Part shown: positions 1-10,110 of the stretch, piece by piece
Numbering within the stretch: the stretch's first letter is position 1
Layout of the letters: each line of letters begins with the position of its first letter
From: Acidobacteriota bacterium
GTDB lineage: Bacteria > Acidobacteriota > Vicinamibacteria > Vicinamibacterales > JAFNAJ01
DNA: 10,110 nucleotides
Reading direction: 5' to 3'
Assembly (NCBI GenBank): GCA_017860085.1
Contig: JAFNAJ010000060.1
Coordinates: 1-10,110 of the forward strand
Notes under the pieces: generated by a model
The model's input: only the letters and a program-made list of their open reading frames with translations
Told to the model about the DNA's origin: nothing
Database searches by the model: none
Made by a program: the position numbers and the translations under genes

Positions 1-52
1 GGGCGTGAGGACCCTGACGCACCTCGCCCTGGACTTCCTCGCACAGCCGTGA
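1..52 (+). CDS. Possible 3' end of a convergent gene, product unknown (partial)
   Basis: Reading the plus strand from base 2, the frame is open to a TGA at 50-52 and gives a short tail (GVRTLTHLALDFLAQP) that looks like the end of an amphipathic C-terminal helix. The stop lies just before a strong hairpin and about 50 bases from the ahcY stop on the other strand, as expected for two converging genes sharing a terminator. Only 16 codons are visible, so the family cannot be recognised and chance is a real alternative. Confidence 0.3.
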   Translation, partial: GVRTLTHLALDFLAQP

Positions 53-60
53 GCGGTTCG

Positions 61-93
61 GTGGGGCGCAGGCCTTGAAGACCTGCGCCCCAC
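61..93. terminator. GC-rich hairpin downstream of ahcY, probable (bidirectional) terminator
   Basis: The arms GTGGGGCGCAGG (61-72) and CCTGCGCCCCAC (82-93) are perfect 12-bp inverted repeats around a 9-nt loop. The hairpin begins 7 nt beyond the ahcY stop codon on the minus strand. No T-tract follows on either strand, so it is not a textbook intrinsic terminator. It may act as a weak or Rho-assisted terminator or as a 3'-end stabiliser. Its place between ahcY and a possible convergent gene tail suits a shared terminator. Confidence 0.6.
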
Positions 94-99
94 TCGCCC

Positions 100-1595
<1,496 letters not shown>

Positions 1596-1599
<4 letters not shown>

Positions 1600-2603
1600 G
1601 TGTCACTCCTTGTACGGGCGGTTCTTCGATCCGGGCGGTCAGTCTCGCTCATCCCGGCTACGGACGTTCCGGTGGCGACAAACAGGCTCGGCCCCTTCGC
1701 GCGGGGGTCCGGCGGCAGCGAGCGGCACGCGACGTGCGTGAAGCCGGCCTGGCCCAGCAGGCGCGTCATCTGCGTCGCTGAGAATCCCAGCCAGACGTGT
1801 CCCATCCCCTGGCGGTAATCCTCGTGGTCGTGCGGCAGCATGTCGAGCACGATGACGCGTCCTGCAGGCCGCACGACCCGGTGCGCCTCGTCCAGCACTC
1901 GGCGCGGGTCGCCGACGTAGTGCAGCACCAGCATCAGGCACGCCACGTCGAGCGAGTGCGTCTCGAGCGGGAGCTGCTCGAGCGAACCGAGACGCACGTC
2001 GACGTTTTCGGCGTGGGACAGCCGACTCTTGGCTGCTGCGAGCATTTCCGCCGACCGGTCGACGGCGACGACGCGTCGGACGAACGGCGCAAGCGCCTCG
2101 GACACCTGCCCCGTGCCGCACCCGAGGTCGCCCACGACCCAGGACGGGTCGGCGAGCGCCAGAAGACCGTGCAGCGCGCTCACCGGTCCGAAGAGCTCCT
2201 CGCGCAGACGGTCCCACTGCCCGGCCGCCGAAGCGAAGAACGCCTCCGAGGTCGTGGGGCGCAGGGCCAACACCCGGGAGAGGCGCCGGGCGTCCTGGGC
2301 CCCTGCCGCGGTAGCCGCGACCTGCTCTCGCACGAGCGGCCACAGGCGCTGCGAGCCGCTGTCGAGCTCGTCGAGCGCCAGACTGTAGAAGCGGGACGTG
2401 CCCTCGCGGCGAGAGGCGACCCAGCCGCCGTCGGCCAGGGCCTTCAGGTGCCGGCTGACGGTGGACTGCGGCAGTTGCAGGACGTCGCACAGTTCCGACA
2501 CGGTGAGCTCGTGCCGCTCGAGGATGCCAACCATCCTGGCCCGAGTCGTGTCGGAGAGGATGGCGAGCTGTTCGAGGATGGGCGCCCGGGCCAAGAGATT
2601 CAT
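1596..2603 (-). CDS. sahR: ArsR-family regulator fused to a SAM/SAH-binding methyltransferase-like domain (SahR-like)
   Basis: The protein is 335 residues. Residues 1-80 form an ArsR-type winged helix; the helix-turn-helix spans about 33-56, with the recognition-helix motif STVSRHLKAL. Residues ~120-310 form a class I methyltransferase fold: GDLGCGTG (158-165), an acid after strand 2 (Asp182), SLEQLPL (207-213), and RVVRPAGRVIVLDM (242-255). The ArsR metal motif ELCxC is absent (ELCDV, one Cys), so metal sensing is unlikely. This architecture matches SahR, described in Proteobacteria as an ArsR-type repressor that releases DNA when its methylase-like domain binds SAH, controlling ahcY, metH/metE, metF and metK. 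Here it is joined to ahcY by ATGA and is two genes after metH. A palindrome over its start codon suggests autoregulation. Residues 311-335 are a polar tail whose codons carry the ahcY ribosome binding site. The start at 2603 has only a weak Shine-Dalgarno. An active methyltransferase is an alternative. The symbol is inferred from architecture and context. Confidence 0.82.
1606..1611 (-). promoter_or_regulatory. Ribosome binding site of ahcY, inside the regulator's coding end
   Basis: The minus strand reads AAGGAG here, 6 nt before the ATG at 1599-1597. It lies within the last codons of the upstream regulator gene, so ribosomes finishing that gene stop at the ahcY start. This fixes Met1 over Met3 as the likely ahcY start. 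Confidence 0.8.
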
Positions 2604-2620
2604 CCGTCTATCCGGATGAA
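2599..2620. promoter_or_regulatory. Candidate operator: perfect 8-bp inverted repeat over the regulator start codon
   Basis: The arms TTCATCCG (2599-2606) and CGGATGAA (2613-2620) are exact reverse complements separated by TCTATC. A second overlapping palindrome, ATCCGGAT, lies at 2610-2617. The regulator's ATG (2603-2601) is inside the left arm, and the far arm touches the candidate -10 box. Dimeric ArsR-family repressors bind inverted repeats of about this size, and an autoregulated SahR-like protein would be expected to bind here. I do not recall the published SahR consensus well enough to claim a match, so assignment to this regulator rests on position and symmetry. Confidence 0.6.
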
Positions 2621-2649
2621 GTGTTTCACAGGGCGACCCTGGCTGTCAA
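2620..2649 (-). promoter_or_regulatory. Candidate sigma70-type promoter for the regulator-ahcY pair
   Basis: On the minus strand a perfect -35 hexamer TTGACA (2649-2644) contains the rfbB stop codon. With an 18-nt spacer the -10 would be AACACT (2625-2620), only 3 of 6 matches to consensus; a 17-nt spacer gives AAACAC. Transcription would then start near 2613, roughly 10 nt before the regulator's ATG, giving a very short leader. That fits the poor Shine-Dalgarno there. The operator palindrome lies directly downstream, where a bound repressor would block initiation. The weak -10 makes this tentative. Confidence 0.4.
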
Positions 2650-2656
2650 TCGCCCT
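2630..2656. repeat. Short inverted repeat at the rfbB 3' end, enclosing the -35 box
   Basis: AGGGCGA (2630-2636) and TCGCCCT (2650-2656) are perfect 7-bp arms around a 13-nt loop that contains TTGACA and the rfbB stop. It could form a modest hairpin at the end of the rfbB message, but no T-tract follows, so a termination role is doubtful. Chance pairing in GC-rich DNA is the main alternative. Confidence 0.35.
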
Positions 2657-3752
2657 TCGGGCCCGCCTCGGGACTTGCCAGTCCCAGCCGCTGGCGGCTG
2701 TACCGCCCGCGCTGCACCGCGTCGCACCACGGCCGGTGTTCCACGTACCAGCGCACCGTGCGGGCCAGGCCGGAGGCCACGTCGTGTCGAGGCGCCCACC
2801 CCAGGTCCCTGGCGATCTTCGAGGCGTCGATGGCATAGCGTCGGTCGTGGCCCGGCCGATCGGCCACGAAGATCTTCAGGCGCGCATAGCTCTCGTAGCC
2901 CCGTCCGCGCAGTGCCGCATTCTCCGCGCTCGGAGCCACGCGTTCCAACTCGCGACACAGCGTGTCGACCACGTCGAGGTTGGTCCGCTCGTTGCTGCCG
3001 CCGATGTTGTACTTCTCGCCGGGCCGGCCGCGGTCGAGCACAAGCGCCACGCCGGCGCAGTGGTCCTCGACGTAGAGCCAATCGCGCACGTTCAGGCCGT
3101 CGCCGTAGATGGGCAGATCGCGCCCTTCGATGGCGTTGAGAATCATGAGCGGGATCAGCTTCTCGGGGAACTGGTAGGGCCCGTAGTTGTTCGAGCAGTT
3201 GGTAATCAGGACCGGCAGCCCGTAGGTGTGGAAGTACGCCCTCACCAGGTGGTCGGCGCCAGCCTTGCTCGCGGCGTACGGCGAGTTGGGCGCGTAGGGC
3301 GTCTCCTCGCTGAACGTCCCGCTCGGGCCGAGCGACCCGTAGACCTCGTCGGTCGACACGTGCAGGAAACGGAACCGCGCCCTGTGCTCGGGCTCGAGCG
3401 TGCCCCAGTAGACCCTGGCCGCATCAAGAAGTTCGAAGGTGCCCACGAGGTTCGTGTGCACGAATGCCCGGGGGCCATCGATCGAGCGGTCGACGTGGGT
3501 CTCGGCGGCGAAGTTGACCACGGCGTCGGGCTGGTGCTCGGCCAGAACCCGGTCCACGGCCGGTCGGTCCGCGATGTCGGCGTGCACGAAGGTGACCCGC
3601 GCATCGTCGAGCACGTCACGAAGATTCTCGAGGCTCCCCGCGTACGTCAGTTTGTCGAAGACGACCACCCGCACGTCGCCGAACCCGAGCGCGTAGCGGA
3701 CGAAATTGCAGCCGATGAATCCCGCGCCGCCTGTCACGATCCACGTGCGCAT
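2646..3752 (-). CDS. rfbB: dTDP-glucose 4,6-dehydratase
   Basis: This extended short-chain dehydrogenase converts dTDP-glucose to dTDP-4-keto-6-deoxyglucose, the second step toward dTDP-L-rhamnose and other deoxysugars for surface polysaccharides, in the cytosol with tightly bound NAD. With the start at 3752 the protein has 368 residues, close to family length. It shows the Rossmann motif TGGAGFIG (7-14), the RmlB signature STDEVYG with Thr134-Asp135-Glu136, catalytic Tyr159 and Lys163 (YAASK), and the highly typical stretches NCSNNYGPYQFPEKLIPL (185-202) and RDWLYVEDH (223-231). The start is set by the N-terminal beta strand (MRTWIVTGG) and a purine-rich GGAGAGGGAG ending 8 nt upstream. An in-frame ATG at 3830 would add 26 atypical residues overlapping metH. 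It lies 23 nt after metH with no rfbA, rfbC or rfbD in view, so its place among SAM-cycle genes is odd. A related dTDP- or UDP-sugar dehydratase specificity is less likely. Confidence 0.93.
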   Translation of the reverse strand: MRTWIVTGGAGFIGCNFVRYALGFGDVRVVVFDKLTYAGSLENLRDVLDDARVTFVHADIADRPAVDRVLAEHQPDAVVNFAAETHVDRSIDGPRAFVHTNLVGTFELLDAARVYWGTLEPEHRARFRFLHVSTDEVYGSLGPSGTFSEETPYAPNSPYAASKAGADHLVRAYFHTYGLPVLITNCSNNYGPYQFPEKLIPLMILNAIEGRDLPIYGDGLNVRDWLYVEDHCAGVALVLDRGRPGEKYNIGGSNERTNLDVVDTLCRELERVAPSAENAALRGRGYESYARLKIFVADRPGHDRRYAIDASKIARDLGWAPRHDVASGLARTVRWYVEHRPWCDAVQRGRYSRQRLGLASPEAGPKGD

Positions 3753-3760
3753 TCGCTGTG

Positions 3761-3770
3761 CTCCCTCTCC
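3761..3770 (-). promoter_or_regulatory. Ribosome binding site of rfbB
   Basis: The minus strand reads GGAGAGGGAG, with its last GGAG 8 nt before the ATG at 3752-3750. It lies in the 23-nt gap after the metH stop and supports the 368-residue start over the longer upstream ATG. Confidence 0.7.
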
Positions 3771-3775
3771 CCTGC

Positions 3776-7471
<3,696 letters not shown>

Positions 7472-7494
7472 GCGTGGACCGAAGGCGGACAGAA

Positions 7495-8517
7495 TCAGGA
7501 TGCGTAACGGCGCCGGATGGTCGGGATCAGGTACTCCTCGAACGCCCTGACGAAATCGTATCGCGGCGAGAAGCCCCAGTCCCGGCGTGCGGCCGAGTCG
7601 TCCACGTCGCCCGGCCAGGAATCGACGATACCCTGGCGCTTGGCGTCGTTCTTCCAGGTGATCTGAGCGTCCGGGAAGGCCTGCTTGACGACATCGAGGA
7701 TTTCGCGGGCCGAAGGGTTGAACGCCGCGACGTTGTACGCGGTGCGCGTCAGTTGCTCCCTCGGCGCCTCGGCGAGCGCCAGCAGCGCCTCCACGCCGTC
7801 CGGCATGGCCATGAACGGAATGCGCGTGTCCGGCCGAACGAAGCAGGCGTAGGGTTCACGCTTGGCTGCCGCGTGAATGATCTCCGGCGCGTAGTCGGAC
7901 GTGCCACCCGATGGCACGGTCATCGCCGAGATCAGGCCCGGGAAGCGCACCGCCCTGAAGTCGACGCGCCCGGCGAGCGGCTCGGCCGACAGTTGCTTGT
8001 AGTGCCGGGCATAGTAGCGTCCAAGCTCCTCGCAGTAGAGCTTGTTGCAGCCGTACATGGTGGTCGGGTGAGTGAACTGGTCTTCCTGCACCTTTCCGGT
8101 TCGCGCCCTCACCTCGGTATCGGGCACGCCGTAGACCGCGATCGACGATGGGTAGACGAATACCACGGGCCGCCCGTGCGACTCGCCTTCCTTCTGCGCG
8201 AACTCCAGCAGGTTCAGGGTGCCCTCCACGTTCACGTGGTGGGCCGTGGTGGGCGTGAACTCCGAGCGCGTCGACAGCAGCGCGGCGAGGTGAAACACCA
8301 GCTCCACCTCGTACTCGGCCAGGATGCGCTCGAGGAGGGCGGTGTCCAGGATCGATCCCGTGAACTCGCGGTCGACCAGGTGGCGCAGGCTTCCCTCGAG
8401 CGGGTTCACGTCGAGCGTGACGATACGACGGTCGCCGCCCTGTCCGAGGCGTGCAATGAGCCCGTGGCCAATCTCTCCCCCGGCCCCGGTGATGAACACA
8501 ACGGGTTTGCGAATCAT
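7495..8517 (-). CDS. L-threonine 3-dehydrogenase, short-chain (epimerase-like) type
   Basis: It probably oxidises L-threonine to 2-amino-3-ketobutyrate with NAD; a ligase (kbl, not seen here) would then give glycine and acetyl-CoA. The 340-residue protein has the extended-SDR NAD motif GAGGEIG (11-17), Asp36 after strand 2, PSSIAVYG (123-130), and catalytic Tyr155-Lys159 (YGCNK). Its C-terminal half carries features I associate with SDR-type threonine dehydrogenases rather than UDP-galactose epimerases: RFPGLIS (191-197), GGTSDYAPEIIHAA (204-217), TRIPFMAMPD (231-240) and SWPGDVDDSAARRDWGF (300-316). The start is supported by GGAGGG at 8527-8522, 4 nt before the ATG. The gene begins 12 nt after the pepF stop and ends 23 nt before metH, so co-transcription is likely. 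A nucleotide-sugar or D-erythronate-type dehydrogenase is a less likely alternative. I leave the symbol empty because 'tdh' usually denotes the unrelated zinc enzyme. Confidence 0.8.
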   Translation of the reverse strand: MIRKPVVFITGAGGEIGHGLIARLGQGGDRRIVTLDVNPLEGSLRHLVDREFTGSILDTALLERILAEYEVELVFHLAALLSTRSEFTPTTAHHVNVEGTLNLLEFAQKEGESHGRPVVFVYPSSIAVYGVPDTEVRARTGKVQEDQFTHPTTMYGCNKLYCEELGRYYARHYKQLSAEPLAGRVDFRAVRFPGLISAMTVPSGGTSDYAPEIIHAAAKREPYACFVRPDTRIPFMAMPDGVEALLALAEAPREQLTRTAYNVAAFNPSAREILDVVKQAFPDAQITWKNDAKRQGIVDSWPGDVDDSAARRDWGFSPRYDFVRAFEEYLIPTIRRRYAS

Positions 8518-8521
8518 CGAG

Positions 8522-8527
8522 CCCTCC
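8522..8527 (-). promoter_or_regulatory. Ribosome binding site of the threonine dehydrogenase gene
   Basis: The minus strand reads GGAGGG here, in the 12-nt gap between the pepF stop and the ATG at 8517, with a 4-nt spacer (5 nt from GGAGG). It is the strongest Shine-Dalgarno in the window and confirms the start. Confidence 0.75.
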
Positions 8528-8529
8528 GG

Positions 8530-10110
8530 CTAATGCGACAGCACGCCGCACGCTTCGAGTTCCGCCTCGAGGCGCGTGACGAGTTCGTCCAGTTGGTGCA
8601 CCACGGCGCCCACCGTGTCCGGCTCCGACAGATCGACGCCAGCCCGCTGCAGCAGCCGCATCGGGTGATCGCTGCCGCCGGCCTTCAGGAGGTCCAGGTA
8701 GCGCCGGACCGCGTCCTCGCGCGCGGGTCTGTCGCCCGAGCCCACCTCGAGCATGAGCTTCGCGGTCGACGCGTAACAGGTGGCGTACTGGTAGACGTAG
8801 TACGGCGAGTTATAGAAGTGCGGAATCCTCGCCCACGTGACCCGGGCCAGTTCGTCGCGTGCGATGCTCTCGCCGTGATAGTCGGTGAGCAGCTGATCGA
8901 ACATGTCGCCGAGCACCTCGGCGGTGACCGGCTGGTCCTGCTCGACGAGGGCGTGCGCCTGCAGTTCGAAGTCGGCGAAGAGCACCTGCCGGTAGAACGT
9001 GCTCACGATCTCGTCGACCGCGTGTTGCAGCAGCACCGCGCGCTCACGCGGATCCGTCGCCCGCGCGAGCAGCGTCTCGAGCAACAACGCCTCTGACAGC
9101 GTCGACGGCACCTCGGCAACGAAGATGGTGTAGCCGGAGTAGACGAACGGCTGGCTCTCGTGCGCGAGCAGGGTGTGCATCGTGTGACCCATCTCGTGAG
9201 CCAGCGTGAACACCGCGTCGAGGGTCCCGCTCCAGTTGAGCAGCATGTAGGGGTGCACGCCGTACACCGGCGCCGAATACGCCCCGCTTCGCTTGCCAGG
9301 GCTCTCGTAGACGTCGATCCAGCGCCCCTTGAGAGCCCCCGTCACTCGGCCCTGGTACTCGGAGCCCAGCGACGCGACCGACGCCGCGATCCACGGAAGG
9401 ACCGCGTCGTACTCGTAGCGCCGATCGAAGTCCACGAGCGGCACCGAGGCATCGTAGGCGTGGTAGTGCTCCACGCCGAGGGCACGCTTCCGCAGCCGAT
9501 GGTAGCGCTGCAGGGGTGCGGTACCCTTCCGCGTCGTGTCGATGAGCGTGCGCACCACCGACGTCGGAATCGCGTTACCGAAAAGCGCGGCGTCGAGCGT
9601 CGTGTCGTAGCGCCTCGCGCGCGCCGCAAACCAGTCGCGGTGCAGGATGCCGTTGTAGAGCGCCGCGTAGGTGTTCTGGTTCGCGGCGAATGTCTCGTGC
9701 ATGGCCGCGAAGGCCGCCGCGCGGTCGGACTGGACGCGGTTCGTCTCGAGAATCGCCCGGTACTGCCCGTACGAGACCACCACGGGCTCGCCCGTGCTCA
9801 GGGTGATCGTCGGCCACTTCACGTCGGCCGTCGAGAGCGCTTCGTACGCCTCGTCCGGGGCGGCTTCGAGCCGATTGGCCAGCGAGAGGAGGCGCTCGCC
9901 GTCCTCGTCGAGCACATGCTCCTGCTGGCGATACAGGTCTTCGAGGGCGAATCGATAGACGGCGAGGTCGTCATGGTCTGCCATCCAGCCCCGGATGGTG
10001 TCGAGCGGCACCTTGAGCAACTCGGGATTGAACCACGACGTGGCCTGGGCCCAGCGGGCGAGAATGGCCTGCACCTGCTGTCGACGCGCGTTCACGGCGT
10101 TGTCGCGCTG
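8530..10110 (-). CDS. pepF: Oligoendopeptidase F, M3 family zinc metallopeptidase (N-terminus cut by window edge)
   Basis: This probable cytosolic zinc peptidase degrades oligopeptides. The frame runs open to the right edge of the window, so the GTG at 10095 is not the real start. PepF proteins are usually about 600 residues, so I estimate roughly 80-130 N-terminal residues lie outside. Counting from the GTG, the active site is HEMGH (300-304), with zinc ligands His300 and His304 and catalytic Glu301. The third ligand is probably Glu328 in FVAEVPSTLSE. The C-terminal HFYNSPYYVYQYATCYA (426-442) is the family's substrate-binding segment with conserved His and Tyr residues. Upstream are the typical helical N-terminal region (~15-140) and GAYSAPVYGVHPYMLLN (271-287). 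It ends with TAG 12 nt before the threonine dehydrogenase gene and probably heads or belongs to the same transcript. No signal peptide can be judged because the start is missing. Confidence 0.95.
   Translation of the reverse strand, partial: QRDNAVNARRQQVQAILARWAQATSWFNPELLKVPLDTIRGWMADHDDLAVYRFALEDLYRQQEHVLDEDGERLLSLANRLEAAPDEAYEALSTADVKWPTITLSTGEPVVVSYGQYRAILETNRVQSDRAAAFAAMHETFAANQNTYAALYNGILHRDWFAARARRYDTTLDAALFGNAIPTSVVRTLIDTTRKGTAPLQRYHRLRKRALGVEHYHAYDASVPLVDFDRRYEYDAVLPWIAASVASLGSEYQGRVTGALKGRWIDVYESPGKRSGAYSAPVYGVHPYMLLNWSGTLDAVFTLAHEMGHTMHTLLAHESQPFVYSGYTIFVAEVPSTLSEALLLETLLARATDPRERAVLLQHAVDEIVSTFYRQVLFADFELQAHALVEQDQPVTAEVLGDMFDQLLTDYHGESIARDELARVTWARIPHFYNSPYYVYQYATCYASTAKLMLEVGSGDRPAREDAVRRYLDLLKAGGSDHPMRLLQRAGVDLSEPDTVGAVVHQLDELVTRLEAELEACGVLSH

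Noticed and set aside
9981..9998. CCATCC / GGATGG inverted repeat in pepF, reminiscent of the operator
   Set aside because: The arms are shorter and the CATCC-to-GGATG spacing is 6 rather than 8. It lies well inside coding sequence with no promoter-like context.
10093..10095. GTG at 10095 as the pepF start
   Set aside because: The frame stays open to the window edge, and the protein would lack the N-terminal part normal for the family, so the true start lies outside the window.

Overview
This is a GC-rich, gene-dense bacterial window. Every well-supported gene lies on the minus strand, so transcription runs from high to low coordinates. No gene-free stretch exceeds about 100 bases. I saw no mobile element, CRISPR array, tRNA or rRNA. 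The strong GC bias and the protein types suggest a free-living Gram-negative-type bacterium. An Acidobacteriota member (Vicinamibacteria-like) would fit, but that is an impression, not a demonstrated assignment.

In transcription order: (1) an M3-family oligoendopeptidase F (pepF), cut by the right edge so its N-terminus is missing; (2) an SDR-type L-threonine 3-dehydrogenase, 12 nt downstream with a good ribosome binding site; (3) full-length cobalamin-dependent methionine synthase (metH), 23 nt downstream; (4) dTDP-glucose 4,6-dehydratase (rfbB/rmlB), 23 nt downstream; (5) after 42 nt, an ArsR-type winged-helix domain fused to a SAM-dependent-methyltransferase-like domain, the architecture of the SAH-sensing repressor SahR; (6) S-adenosylhomocysteine hydrolase (ahcY), overlapping gene 5 by ATGA. 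A 12-bp GC-rich hairpin follows ahcY. Beyond it, at the left edge, may lie the tail of a convergent plus-strand gene.

The main theme is the SAM cycle. MetH remethylates homocysteine to methionine, AhcY hydrolyses the SAH left by methyltransferases, and the fusion regulator probably senses SAH and controls the locus. The most informative non-coding signal is in the short rfbB-regulator gap. A perfect 8-bp inverted repeat (TTCATCCG / CGGATGAA, 6-nt spacer) covers the regulator's start codon and touches a candidate promoter whose TTGACA -35 box includes the rfbB stop codon. This reads as an autoregulated internal promoter for regulator-ahcY. Peptidase and threonine dehydrogenase could feed glycine and one-carbon units toward MetH (inference). 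The sugar-nucleotide gene rfbB has no obvious link to this theme.

I found no wholly new system. The item most worth following up is the SahR-like regulator with its operator/promoter arrangement.
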